A stretch of DNA of 64,000 bases from assembly GCA_030248195.1 (NCBI GenBank), contig JASAND010006872.1, positions 1 through 64,000 of the forward strand, read 5' to 3'. Shown here piece after piece: positions 33,695-43,847 of this stretch. This stretch comes from Trissonchulus latispiculum (lineage: Eukaryota; Nematoda; Enoplea; Enoplida; Ironidae). How positions within the stretch are numbered: the first letter of the stretch is position 1; each line of letters begins with the position of its first letter. The notes under the pieces are model-generated. The model saw only the letters and a program-made list of their open reading frames with translations. It had not been told where the DNA came from and made no database searches. The translations under genes and the position numbers were made by a program.

Positions 33695-33933
33695 GAAACC
33701 CTGCGGCGGAGGAGATCAGCATTCAGATTAGCCGCATGAAGGCCCTGATGCAAGCCCTTCAGGAGAAGGTGAAGGGCATCGGCGAGGAGGGCCGGGTCGT
33801 CGGATCAGCAGAGGAGCAGCAGCCAGCCGAGCCAGCCAAGCCAGCCGAGCCAGCCAAGCCAGCCGAGTCCAATCAGGCTCTGGACGCGATGAGGCTGAAA
33901 AAGCCTCTCTTTAGTTCTGAGGGCAACAGTGCG
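33695..33933 (+). CDS. Pro/Ala/Glu/Lys-repeat exon of the duplicated gene, copy 1
   Basis: Acceptor TTTCAG, phase matching the exon at 31175 (joins ...VVDQ|G|NPAAEE...). A helical stretch EISIQISRMKALMQALQEKV, then an acidic linker, a short (PAEPAK) repeat and LDAMRLKKPLFSSEGNSA. The donor here is GC (GCGGCATGT), where copy 2 has GT; GC donors are tolerated but weaker. If the intron is read through, the frame ends within 15 codons, before an AATAAA at 34097. Cytosolic or nuclear by absence of a signal peptide. Family unknown. Confidence 0.55.
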
Positions 33934-34096
33934 GCATGTCCTGGCTCTTGTTTGTTATGCATTATGCGATTCAGATAGCTAGCTTTGTGCCAGGAAAGGG
34001 CCGTCAATGCTAATTTATTGGGTTTTCTGGAAATTCTGAATAAGAACCTAGTTTTTCGGATTTCCAGTTTTTCCAGTATATTTTCCACTTTTTTTC

Positions 34097-34102
34097 AATA
34101 AA
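34097..34102 (+). promoter_or_regulatory. AATAAA poly(A) signal inside the following intron, copy 1
   Basis: AATAAA followed after about 25 bases by GU-rich 'ccagtgtgtctc'. Same arrangement at 40995 in copy 2. It could permit a short transcript ending after the repeat exon. Confidence 0.4.
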
Positions 34103-34201
34103 ACCAGATCTGCTTAAAACTGTCCAGTGTGTCTCAAATATTTGTTTGGCGGTTTTGACTTAGCTTTGTAATTCTTTAGCTGATTTGTCACCTTATTTTA
34201 G

Positions 34202-34306
34202 ACGGCTGCAGAGCCTGCGGATTTGGTCGGAAATGAAAAGTTCGGATTTGAAATTCCGCAAAAGTTCCGAAAAGAAAGAGAAAAGATATATAATCTTGTG
34301 CGGTAA
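34202..34306 (+). CDS. Terminal exon of the duplicated gene, copy 1
   Basis: After TTATTTTAG reads TAAEPADLVGNEKFGFEIPQ then KFRKEREKIYNLVR and TAA. Phase 0 entry matches the exit of 33695-33933. In copy 2 (41099) the first 20 codons are kept and the tail is replaced by transposon sequence. 34340-34460 is a degenerate copy of the segment at 39545-39670. Confidence 0.5.
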   Translation, partial: TAAEPADLVGNEKFGFEIPQKFRKEREKIYNLVR

Positions 34307-34339
34307 AAAGATAGCAAACGCATGATATACAAAGGTGCA

Positions 34340-34520
34340 GTACAAGCCATTAATCTATATAAGCAAATAGGCCATAAAGAAGATACAAGAAGGCTGAAAT
34401 GAACGGGAGGCCAATCCGCAGGCTGTCAACGAGTCAGAATTGTGTGGGAAGTCCAAACAAATAACAGACCAACTAATTAATTTAGGTTAGCACCAGACAC
34501 CGTACACAAATCTATTGTCT

Positions 34521-34553
<33 letters not shown>
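34340..34553 (+). repeat. Degenerate exon copy, short duplication and (TA)n
   Basis: 'gaacgggaggccaatccgca' matches the open segment at 39590-39620 but with frame-breaking deletions. 'catgatata...gcagtacaagccattaat' at about 34320 is repeated near 34570. (TA)n runs at 34525-34553. Confidence 0.55.
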
Positions 34554-34556
<3 letters not shown>

Positions 34557-34797
34557 CTTGTGCGGTAACGCATGATATATAAATGCAGTACAAGCCATTA
34601 ATCTATATAAGAATCCATAAAAATCACTAAATCGAGGCACTCTAATTGACTCTTTCCTGTTGAGGCTTTGCCTTAGTGACTGCAGTGGGCAGGCGCTTTT
34701 CACTGGCTTCGAGAATTAAGTTGCTTCTTAGAGGAACTTCTATTTTAGCGTAATGATATCTGAACTAATGCAGAGATAAAACCTGAGATAATGCTGA

Positions 34798-35218
34798 GAT
34801 ACTTTCTAATGGGGGTGGGGGGCCGCCCCCCATTCGGGGAACTCACCACACCCAGTCGAAGTCCCCGTGAATGCCCTTCCATAGATACCGACCTCCCCCA
34901 AAACCTAAAAATTTGCCAAATTTTACTATTTTTGGTTTTTTCAAAATTTTCAAAATTTCCTGGTTTCAAAGGATTTTTAAGGTAATTTTCGCTATTTTAG
35001 CTTAAAAAATAGTTAAAATCAGTCATTTTCAGCGATTTTTCGAAGCTTTTGGACGTGAACACGTATATAAAATTTGAGAAACTTTCCCGAAAATTACCCC
35101 CCCCCCATAGAAATTGCCAAGAAATAAGCCAGACTGTTGGTGATCCATGGGGGGCAACTTCGAGCTCCCACCATATTAAAGCCCCCATAAATTCTGGCGA
35201 AAGAATAAACCAGTATAA
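34798..35218. repeat. C/G-tract element related to 4569-4965
   Basis: 'gataccgacctcccccaaaa', 'aatttgccaaattttactat' and 'aaattgccaagaaataagcc' parallel the element in RPB1 intron 5. Ends are uncertain. Confidence 0.5.
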
Positions 35219-35233
35219 CACGTGTGAACTACG

Positions 35234-35588
35234 CTGGGCTTATTCTAGTGGCCCCCCCATAAACACCTTCCCCCCAAAATCGCCCCCCCCCCAAAAATGT
35301 GGGCGCCCCTTTTGGTACCAAATTTTGCCCTGAAAAAATCGCTCAGAAGGCCAAATTTTCAAAAATTTTCCGGCTTTGCCGGAGATTTTTACTCAATTTT
35401 TGCCCTTTTCGACACTAAATCTGCTTATTTTTGCTATAAAAATCAACTTTTATAGTATATGTCAGAAAAATAGCGCTATTTTTAGCATATTTTTCAAAAA
35501 ATCCCCCCTCCCAAATTCCTTGCCCCTCGTACTTTTGGGGCCCCCCAAGAAGCCCCCCCCCCAGAAAAAATACCTAGAATAAGCCCAG
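35234..35588. mobile_element. CTGGGCTTATTCTAG element with CTACG target duplication
   Basis: Inverted ends CTGGGCTTATTCTAG and CTAGAATAAGCCCAG, and a perfect 5-bp duplication CTACG (35229-35233, 35589-35593). The interior has C runs and the CCGGCtttGCCGGAGATTTTT hairpin common to this family. Confidence 0.85.
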
Positions 35589-35686
35589 CTACGTAAACCA
35601 TAGTTTGTATGTTTTAAACTATTTTCGCACACGACTTTCTTTCTTCGAAAACACATAAGAATTTTTAGTTTTAGAAGCAAACAAGT

Positions 35687-35873
35687 CAGGGGCGTATCCA
35701 GGATTTTGAAAAGGAGGGCGGTTCAACCCGAAAAGGGGAGGGGTCCGGGGTCCGGATATACTTTTTTGACCAGAATGGCCAAAATTTGGGCCAAAAATGG
35801 CCGCAAACTTAAAAAATCTTCCGAAAAGGGGTGGGTCCGGACCCCCTGGACCACCCCCCTGGATACGGCCCTG
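35687..35873. mobile_element. hAT-like MITE, 187 bp
   Basis: Ends CAGGGGCGTATCCAGG and CCTGGATACGGCCCTG, with a perfect 8-bp duplication AAACAAGT (35679-35686, 35874-35881). The last part plus the right-hand duplication reappears at 31077, marking the edge of the segmental duplication. Confidence 0.9.
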
Positions 35874-36316
35874 AAACAAGTTAAGCATATACTCCGATTT
35901 ATCTCTAAAAGTGGTCTTTGTGTATAATCGTACTTCAGGGTGTAGTGTCCCGTCCTGAGCCCAGTGCTGCTGTAGAGAGTCCAGTCTCTCCTGATTCGTC
36001 GATGAACTCGGAAGACGTGGGCATCATGGAACAGACCAGTGGGTGCCTCTTCTTTTCCGATTCCCCCGAGTACTGTCCTTGCAAGGTGGTGGATCAAGGT
36101 AATCTATTCTCGTTGCATTGAGCATTTTTTATTCAATACTGGAAGGATGGAGCCTCTAAAATGTTTTCTAAAATTCGGGCGCATGTCAAGTGAAGTTTCT
36201 TGTTGCTAAGCTATGGAGAAAATTTTCTGTAAAGATAGGATAAAGATAACGATACATATTTTCTTATAAATGGGCTGTAGTTTTGTGAGTTTATCCAGAC
36301 ACTTGTATCGCAGACA
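35844..36316 (+). repeat. Segmental duplication, copy 2
   Basis: Partner of 31077-31552. Identity ends abruptly after 'gtatcgcagaca' in both copies. Confidence 0.9.
35939..36098 (+). CDS. Internal exon of the duplicated gene, copy 2
   Basis: Same as 31175-31334 apart from SSMNSED in place of SSMSSED. Acceptor ACTTCAG and donor CAAG|GTAATC intact, phase 1 exit. Downstream partners in matching phase are 39444 (NVKIVNIETVF...) and 40552 (NPAAKEIS...). Confidence 0.55.
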
Positions 36317-36925
36317 AGAGTAATGAAAATAAAAGCTGGTGTGAAGGGTAACGCCTTTAACCTGCTCCTCCCTGGAAATTGGAGTCTTGTGGGCCCCCTG
36401 GCTATTCGGAACCTGGCCCTTCCTCATGAAAACCAGTCTTCAGTGGGGGGACGGGTGCTTAAGAGGAGGTGGAAGGACTCGCACCCTTGCTAACACTCAA
36501 ATGTGTGTATCTCGCCGAAAAATGTCCAGATCACAGATCGGAACTGCCCTCACTCTTCCGCAGTGTTCAGCGTTAATAGGCGGAGGCCTCATTTCTCTAA
36601 CCACCAACATAATTGTGGGGATGTTGGGAGATCTCCTAAGCACGTTCCTAAAGATTCATCCAAAGCTTAGCTTCCACTTACTGCTCCTAACTTAGGAGTT
36701 CAGAAGAATCCTTTCACACCCAATTTTCCTAAGTGACCACCTAAGTTGTTCTTGGAAGTGCTCATAACGTTTTGCAACACGGCCGGCCCCAACATTTGCA
36801 TTTTTAGCGCAAAAACGCAGACACTTTTTAAGCTTGAAATGAAATGAGAAGGGGAAATGATGAAATTTTGAAAGAAGTAATGCTGAAGTCTGTGTAGGTC
36901 TGCTTATTCCAGTACACAGATGTGT
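36317..36925. other. No gene supported
   Basis: A 102-codon open frame (36387-36695) has no family resemblance or splice context. I see nothing else here. Confidence 0.3.
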
Positions 36926-36926
36926 A

Positions 36927-37185
36927 CAGGCGCGTAGCCAGGGGGGGCGAGGGGGGCATGCCCCCCCGAAATCAGAGACAAACGAAAAATTTTTAATGAA
37001 CAGCAGCCGCGTGAATAAATATTTCGACAAATTTTCGCCTGCGGCGTTACTACTTTTGAACGAAAATATCTCAAAAAGCACTAGATTTTACTTGAACTTT
37101 TCCACCAACTGTTCAGTTGCGGAAGAAATTTCCGAGCATTTTTGGCTTGCCCCCCCTATGAATTTTTTTCTGGCTACGCTAATGG
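36927..37185. mobile_element. CAGGCGCGTAGCCAG short element
   Basis: CAGGCGCGTAGCCAG at left, CTGGCTACGCTAATGG at right, C/G tracts inside. Flanks GATGTGTA and GTTATGTA match at five of eight. The internal 'tttcgcctgcggcg' resembles 13311-13631. Confidence 0.55.
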
Positions 37186-37489
37186 TTATGTATAAACAGA
37201 TTTTTGTCCTACTGTTTGAGAGTGTTTTGCGTATTTTTAGACGAGTACTTTCCGGGAAGGAGACAGACCTGGAACGGAGACAGGTGCTGTGCCGGACATT
37301 GCTAGTCCAGGTGCGTTTGTACAGGCATCATTGTGGGTATGCTACAAAAGGGACAAACCGAATTAAGAAAACAGCGAAAGTTTTAGATGTTGTATTTAGC
37401 TACAAAATGAGCTATAGAACGTTTCAAGTCGTTTTGATTTGAGTAAGTTATCGTTACCAGAAGCGTAAAATTTAAAGTTCCTATTTTGG

Positions 37490-38260
37490 GCCAGTTTCCA
37501 TAAGATTTGAAGATTTTGAATGACTATACATGTAACTTCTTATTATACCTGGACGAACATCTAAAATTTTACTGGATTATGTAAGGCTAGGGAGTATCAG
37601 TGGGCGGGCACAATAGGAGCTTGTATTTTTACCGGTCTTTCGAATAGTGCAAATTACAGTAATTTCGTGTAGAAAATACTAAGGAAAGCTGTAGTTTTGC
37701 ACAGGAGTTTCCTCCAGAAAATATATATACCGTTGTTCGACTTTTTCTACAATTCTAATCTGTAGTTTTTACATGACAAAACCTGTATATAATTTGGAGC
37801 GACCTGTTAATAGAAGAGAGGGGCAGGTGCAGGGGGCGGTCGCTCCTAAAGATTTTACGGCAGGGAGCGGCCGTTACAAAAAAGTCACCTACGGGGCTTT
37901 GAAAGACTGAAAATTTGAAAAATGTCAAATAGTTTCAGATTTCTAGAACTATGATCACTGTCTCCCCTATATACTCTGTTAAGCGTTATCAGCGTACCGA
38001 GTAATAACTTGTAGAGCCAAACCTGTAAACCAGTGAGAACTACAAGTTTCATTTATATTGAATATTAGTCTAACATGTAACCCATTTTACCAAAGTATAT
38101 CCGGTAAATACTACCAACGTTGTCCGTAGAAATTACAGCACGTAATCTGTAGTTTTGTATGTATCATCTACAAAAGTGATTCCTGTAGTTTCATCTGGAA
38201 CATTTTTAAGACTGTAGACTTGAGACTGTAGATTTGAATTTCTCCTAGCGGCCGTGAACT
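37490..38260. repeat. CTGTAGTTT word array with AGCGGCCGT segment
   Basis: Many copies of CTGTAGTTTT/AAAACTACAG. 'ggagcgacctgttaatag' and 'gcagggagcggccgttac' match, inverted, 47340-47425. Probably a word-array transposon whose ends I cannot fix. Confidence 0.55.
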
Positions 38261-38446
38261 TTGTTTGTGTTGTCTCTTAATTAATTTGTTCCGTCCATGT
38301 TAGTGTTTTAAAGCCCATTTCTTTGCCAACGTAGGGTCACGCATAATATTGCATTTTTCGTGCTCCATCACTGTATTTTTCTTCCGATTTCTTTTCTCTG
38401 TGTCACAGTTATGCAGTTTACTTAATTTTCTTGACGTAGTTACTGA

Positions 38447-39107
38447 TGCAGTTGGTTAGACTCACTATATATTGCAGATCCCTTTTCTGTATCAATTTTG
38501 TTGAGAGATTGATCAATAATGATTACCTATGCGGATAGGAGGAGCTTTTATTACTCAAACCGTGTGGGGACCCAATTCTAGTGGGGTGGAGGTATTCTGC
38601 CATCTAGCGTACGTATATATTTCTAGCCACCCACTTCTGGGAAGCTTCACTTAGGTAAAGACTTGGCTCCACCGGGAATCGAACCAGGGACCTCCCGGAC
38701 TGCAGCCAGGCGTGCGACCACTGCACCACGGAGCGAGCCAGGAGAGAAGAGCACATAACTTCTACATCATTGGCGCTCTCTGTACACTTAAATTTAGCAC
38801 CCTTCCCCCTGCATAAACTCATGCATGTCATAACGTGACAGTGTTGACTCTTGTTTCGCCATCAGTTCGCACATTTACATATTTCGAAATTGCTTGTCAA
38901 TTTACAGTGTCTTTTTAGTGGTTTTTTTCGGGTGGGGGGGGGTGGTGGTAGGAGAGATTTTTTTGCAAAAATGAGTCTAAAATGGTATGATCGCTCCCTT
39001 GGATTCGTTTATAAGTAAGTATATGTTGTTGAGGTTTTGATTTTTCTTTAACTTTGATTGTGGAGTTCTTTAATTCTGCTAATATTGGAAGATGGCGGGT
39101 TCGAATC
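38447..39107 (+). repeat. Exon cassette copy B (repeat exons deleted)
   Basis: Shares 'actgatgcagttggttagac' through the SINE (tRNA-like part 38665-38739, minus strand) and mini-exon with copy C (39953 onward). It then jumps to 'tttgattgtggagttctttaat', which in copy C lies 0.8 kb further on at 41342. The Pro/Ala repeat exon and the following exon are missing. Confidence 0.75.
38971..39014 (+). CDS. Mini-exon MSLKWYDRSLGFVY, copy B
   Basis: Identical to copy A over its 44 bases with the same GTAAGT donor, but no partner exon follows directly. Confidence 0.25.
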
Positions 39108-39443
39108 CCAACAGACTACCTTTTAAAGTGTAAATGGATCGCGTGACATGGTCTGCTCAGACGTCATTTGAAGTAAGAATGTATTCAAACCCTAGTCGTC
39201 TTTTATTTACTTCGGGGAGATTTCGCAAAACGTCTGTTTACAGTAAGTTTATATTTCGGAAACGGTTTCTTTCAGCTTCTGGTGGCTGGCTCCACTCCCC
39301 AAACTTCCCCCCCCCCGACAAAATTTCGTAATTCCCTCTCCAAACGTTTAATGGCAATGGCTACGCAATTGGCGCAACTCACTTATATTTTGCTTATTTT
39401 TTCAAATAGCAAATTTTTTGTTTATGTTCTTTATCATTTTTAG

Positions 39444-39910
39444 GAAACGTCAAAATCGTCAACATAGAGACCGTCTTCGCGCGCGAAGAGAAAGACGACA
39501 AAGAGGACGCGGACGCGGCGGTGATAACGAAGGTGAAGCAAAGCTAAGCAAATAGGAAATAAAGAAATTGATACAAGAAAGGCTGTTCGATATGAACGGG
39601 AGGCCAATCCTCAGGCTGTCCAACGAGCTCAGAATCTGTTTGCGGAAGTCCGGAAACAGATTGACTGGATCCTTACTAAGACAAAGACAAAAAAGACAAG
39701 AAGAAGACGCGCGCGAAGACAAAGACGACAAAGAGGACGCGGACGCGGCTGTGATAACGAAGGTGATGCAAAGCTAACTAAATGAGCAAATAGGAAATAA
39801 AGAAAGAGATACAAGAGATCCAGATAGAGGGACGTTGGCCAACGATGTCCTCTCTCACGACGCCCAGGTGGATCTCTTTTCTGATGCAGGAGAGCGCATG
39901 ATTGCTGAAG
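39444..39910 (+). CDS. Candidate exon(s) with internal tandem duplication
   Basis: Acceptor TTTTTAG at 39443 and donor GAAG|GTATGT at 39910. From the acceptor the phase fits the 35939 exon and gives NVKIVNIETVFAREEKDDKE then DADAAVITKVKQS and a stop. 39549-39785 is open in another frame: KEIDTRKAVRYEREANPQAV, then an Arg-rich RRQRRQRGRGRG tail. 39787-39910 is open in a third (DRGTLANDVLSHDAQVDLFS). About 110 bp (39480-39590) is repeated at 39712-39820. Frames conflict, so either it is decaying or undetected splicing is used. Function unknown. Confidence 0.35.
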
Positions 39911-39952
39911 GTATGTACATAGGTAACCCACATTGATGCATATATATTACTG

Positions 39953-40545
39953 ATGCAGTTGGTTAGACTCGCTATATATTGCAGATCCCTTTTCTGTATC
40001 AATTTTGTTGATAGATTGATCAATAATGATTATCTATGCTGATAGGAGGAGCTTTTATTACTGAAACCGTGTGAGGACCCCATTCTAGTAAAGTGGAGGT
40101 ATTCTGCCATCTAGCGTACGTATATATTTCTAGCCACCCACTTCTAGGAAGCTTCACTTAGGTAAACATTTGGCTCCACCGGGAATCGAACCAGGGACCT
40201 CCCGGACTGCAGTCAGGCGTGCGACCACTACACCACGGAGCGAGCCAGGAGAGAAGAGCACACATTGGCGCTCACTGTACACTTAAATTTAGCACCCCTC
40301 CCCCTGCATAAGCTCATGCGCATCATAACGTGACAGTGTTGACGCTTGTTTCTCCATCAGTTCGCACATTTACATATTTCGAAATTGCTTGTCAATTTAC
40401 AGTGTATTTTTAGTGGTTTTTCCGGGTGGGGGGGGAGTGGTAGGAGAGAGTTTTTGCAAAAATGAGTCTAAAATGGTATGATCGCTCCCTTGGAGTCGTT
40501 TATAAGTAAGTATATGTTGTTGAGATTTTGATGTTTCTTTCTTTC
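39953..40545 (+). repeat. Exon cassette copy C (5' part with SINE)
   Basis: Homologous to 38447-39045, with the tRNA-Cys-like head at 40172-40246 on the minus strand. Precedes the intact Pro/Ala repeat exon. Confidence 0.75.
40462..40505 (+). CDS. Mini-exon MSLKWYDRSLGVVY, copy C
   Basis: One Phe-to-Val change relative to copies A and B. GTAAGT donor kept. Same phase conflict with the next exon as in copy A. Confidence 0.3.
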
Positions 40546-40551
40546 TTTCAG

Positions 40552-40835
40552 GAAACCCTGCGGCGAAGGAGATCAGCATTCAGATTAGCCGCATGAATGC
40601 CCTGATGCAAGCCCTTCAGGAGAAGGTGAAGGGAATCGGCGAGGAGGGCCGGGTCGTCGGATCAGCAGAGGAGCTGCAGCCAGCCGAGCCAGCCGAACCA
40701 GGCAAGCCAGCCGAGCCAGCCGAGCCAGCCAAGCCAGGCGAGCCAGCCAAGCCAGCTGAGCCAGCCAAGTCCAAACTTTCTCTGGACGCGATGAGGCTGA
40801 AAAAGCCTCTCTTTAGTTCTGAGGGCAACAGTGCG
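40552..40835 (+). CDS. Pro/Ala/Glu/Lys-repeat exon of the duplicated gene, copy 2
   Basis: Starts after CTTTCAG with NPAAKEISIQISRMNALMQA, followed by the acidic linker. The (PAEPAEPGK/PAEPAK) repeat is about twice as long as in copy 1. The end is LDAMRLKKPLFSSEGNSA and a good donor GCG|GTATGT. Two-base start and phase 0 exit fit the exons before and after. Repeat number varies between copies and the flanking coding sequence does not, as expected for a disordered spacer. Unknown family. Confidence 0.55.
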
Positions 40836-40994
40836 GTATGTCCTGGCTCTTGTTATGCATTTTGCGATTCAGATAGCTAGCTTTGTGCCAGGATAGGGCC
40901 GTCAATGCTAATTTATTGGATTTTCTGGAAATTCTGACGAAGAACCTAGTTTTTCGGATTTCCAGTTTTTCCAGTATGTTTTCCACTTTTTTTC

Positions 40995-41000
40995 AATAAA
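40995..41000 (+). promoter_or_regulatory. AATAAA poly(A) signal inside the following intron, copy 2
   Basis: Same position relative to the repeat exon as at 34097, with GU-rich 'ccagtgtgtctt' downstream. Confidence 0.4.
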
Positions 41001-41098
41001 ACCAGATCTGCTTAAAACTGTCCAGTGTGTCTTAAATATTTGTTTGGCGGTTTTGGCTTAGCTTTGAATTCTTTAGCTGATTTGTCACCTTATTTTAG

Positions 41099-41165
41099 AC
41101 GGCTGCAGAGGCTGCGGATTTGGTCGGAAATGAAAACTTCGGATTTGAAATTCCGCAAGAAATAA
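41099..41165 (+). CDS. Short exon of the duplicated gene, copy 2
   Basis: TAAEAADLVGNENFGFEIPQ then EI and a GTACGT donor. The tail of copy 1 (KFRKERE...) is replaced here by the end of a CAGGGTATTTTT-type element (41166-41280), so the donor may be a product of the insertion. Confidence 0.4.
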
Positions 41166-41285
41166 GTACGTATTTACGTCGGGAAATTTTTACTTAAAAT
41201 TGTCTAAATACAGGCATTTTTGAGACTTTTGGCAGGTTCTCCAAACCACCTCTTTTTTGCAAAAATCTTTTCCTACCCGAAGAAT
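41166..41285. mobile_element. Fragment of CAGGGTATTTTT element
   Basis: 'aaatacaggcatttttgaga', 'tttttgcaaaaatctttt' and 'ccgaaaaataccctgg' match the right half of 10607-10980. Confidence 0.55.
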
Positions 41286-41628
41286 CCCCGAAAAATACCC
41301 TGGAGGCTCACTTCACTACCACAATTTCGTAGGCAGATGCTGCTTTGATTGTGGAGTTCTTTAATTCTGTTAATATTGGAAGATGGCGGGTTCGATTCCG
41401 TTTGTATCCTGTCAGATGAGGACTTCCTTTCTCGACTTAACTCCATCTTGGGAGAGCGGTTAGAGCGGAGAGAGAGACTTAACCCCTCCCCACCTTACAA
41501 ATTTCGTCCTCTTCTTTCCGAATTTTTCCTACCTCTCACCCGAAAGTATGGATGCCCCCTTTTTGTGTCACTTAATAGTCTGGCTAGGAGTCCTTCTTGA
41601 TGACAGTGGTCATTCTTTTGCCTTTTAG

Positions 41629-41747
41629 GCTGGAACGTAGAGTCGAATGATGCTGCTCCAGTGTCGGCGATTGTTGAATTAGTTTCCTTTCGATTTTCCA
41701 GTCCGTGCGATTTAGCATTTCATTCTCCTAAGCTTGTTAGCTCCTAG
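41629..41747 (+). CDS. Possible exon after CCTTTTAG
   Basis: Reads (S)WNVESNDAAPVSAIVELVSF... to a stop at 41745. The two-base start fits the one-base exit of 41099-41165. The donor is unclear. The preceding open frame 41349-41600 (SDEDFLSRLNSILGERLERR) also looks coding-like but has no clear splice sites. Confidence 0.25.
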
Positions 41748-41865
41748 GCTTATTTTTATCTTGTATATACAGATTTAGATTCCGTCGTCTGCGGTGTAAC
41801 AAAGAGTGCTGTTGTTTCTCCTGAACTAATGTGCTCTAACTGGATTGTTGCATTCTGTATTTTAG

Positions 41866-42000
41866 ATTGTGGGGAAATCGCTGCATGAGTCGGTTGCGGA
41901 TATGGCGGACCGTATGTCTTCTGAGCAGACCGCATACGAAGCCGTGTTTGGAGACAAGCTCTACGATTCTTTTGCGGGCACTTCTTTGCTCATGTTTTAA
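41866..42000 (+). CDS. Possible terminal exon IVGKSLHESVADMADRM
   Basis: After TATTTTAG, 44 codons open: IVGKSLHESVADMADRMSSE then AYEAVFGDKLYDSFAGTSLL, with TAA at 41998. The last bases (CTCATGTTTTAA) already belong to the leader of the inserted secreted-protein remnant, so the original end of this exon is lost. No family recognised. Confidence 0.35.
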   Translation: MVGKSLHESVADMADRMSSEQTAYEAVFGDKLYDSFAGTSLLMF

Positions 42001-42015
42001 GAAAGAACATTAATC

Positions 42016-42179
42016 ATGAACAAGACTGTGCTGTTCGTGCTAACCCTAATTGGTCATTGCAATCACCGTTAACTGTGGAGCTAACCCTATTGGTCATTGC
42101 AATCACCGTTAACTGTGGATGTGCTAATCCAACAAGTAAATCCAAAGATCAACGGCCTACTTTTAAAGGAAAAGACTGA
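42016..42179 (+). pseudogene. Second broken copy of the secreted Gly-Pro-Glu repeat protein
   Basis: MNKTVLFVLTL..., then the same internal duplication of about 40 bp as at 27384. In the shifted frame it runs as far as CANPTSKSKDQRP and then degenerates. The repeat and the cysteine domain are absent. The shared duplication shows that this copy and 27384 descend from one already defective copy. Confidence 0.78.
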
Positions 42180-43847
42180 AGCGATTCTGTTGAGTATCGG
42201 ATTTTTGTCGAATTTTTAAAGTCAGAATTTTGGAAAATCGATTATTTTTGGACCATGAAAAACAGGACCTACGGTACTCTTTTGTTTGTCCTGAACAATT
42301 GGCAAAAGCTACAGAAACGGCCAATAGATAGCTGCACTCTACGCATAAAACCACGTCTTATGAGAGTGCTCGCATGTTTCTATCATCTACAGCAAGCTCA
42401 AAAAACTTGCCACAAAAACAGCAAATTTTGCTAAAAATGGCCATTGTTCACAATTTTCACATTCTTTTGATAATTTCTCACTCATTATGTGGTAAAAAAT
42501 CACCAAACTTGGCAGATTAATTAATATATCCATGTCTGTCACATAATGTGGCCAAAAGAAATGCGTCAATATTGAACATTACTGCTGTGGCGGCACCTTT
42601 GATCTTTATAGGTGAAAAATATTCATTTTAAAATTTATCCAAATATAGACAAATTGGGTATCAATCGATAGCTAATGGAACGAGGAGCAACGTTTCTCAT
42701 AACCATGGGTCTAAAATGTTGTCTGTGCAAGATAAAACGAGTTAAAGTTATACTGGGTAGTCCTGCCACGTTAAGTCAGTGCATCACTCAAGCATGCATT
42801 ATGAACGACTGGATAGCTGGCCTTGAGCCATGTTTGCACTTAACTATTACCTTAGTAAAGGGTTTCATTTGGTGTATCGGTTAACCCTATTTTCGGTCGC
42901 GTTTGGTCTCCACCAGACCTTGCAGGGCTCATCACCTGAATTTTCAAGTTTTCCGGCTTTAGTTTGAACCTGAATAACTCTGTCACAGTTTGATTTCGAA
43001 CACTAATATTCTAAGTTATTTTTGAGAACATATGGGGGCATATTATTTGTGGAAATGAGCGAAATCCGTGACTATCGATTTTTGACCAAAGTGACCGCCC
43101 CTTAAAGAAGAAAGAAAGTTGGACACCACCGGGCTCCCGACAACATGGGGTACCCGGCGGCGGCAGACTCCGGCCGAAAAAGTGCAACGTTTGGGTCCAT
43201 ATCCTGAACGCTAGGGAGCAAAATTTAAAAAATCTCCCTTGTTACGCTATGCAACCCTACTGGTAATTTTCAACAAACGATACTAGACCTCTCCAGCTTC
43301 TACATAGTCGTAGAAAAGTGTGACCAAAATTTGTGTCAAAATAGCGAAAGTCCGACTTTGGGACCTTGGCACAGAGCTAAAACTGGCCAGGTGCCAAAGT
43401 GAAGGACCAAAAAAGGTAGCATGGGGGATACTGTCTACCAACATATAATAGTAGTCCTAACCTAATAATAATAATAGTGGCCCAAAATGCTCACATCGTT
43501 CCAACGCTTAGCCGTATAATGCGTTTCCAAAAAGCGTTATTTCCCGAGAACAAACACAGACGCACGGTAGCTATCGCCTAGTGCAAAAGTCCTATCGCGC
43601 ACCTATATAATAGGCTACCTTCAAATGTTAAGTCAGGACAGGCGCTAACAGTTCGGTACCAAGATGTTTTGGTCAGACTTTAGTATCTACTGCGAAAACA
43701 TTTTTCCGCTCCAACACAAATTAAATTGCCTTATACCATGTGCCTGTTCTCAGGAGTATGTTTCCTGTGATCGAAGGCAATATTATGATTTTGTACATGT
43801 TTATGTGGAGCATTTTTTGTGTAAGGGAATCCTCTTTTTGTTGTAAG
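42180..43847. other. No gene; end of a TTAA element near 43093
   Basis: 'gaaatccgtgactatcgatt' and 'aaagtgaccgcccc' plus TTAA resemble the right arm of the element ending at 46550. A left end is not readable. A 60-codon frame at 43664-43846 ends directly before the exon-like stretch at 43848. Confidence 0.35.
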
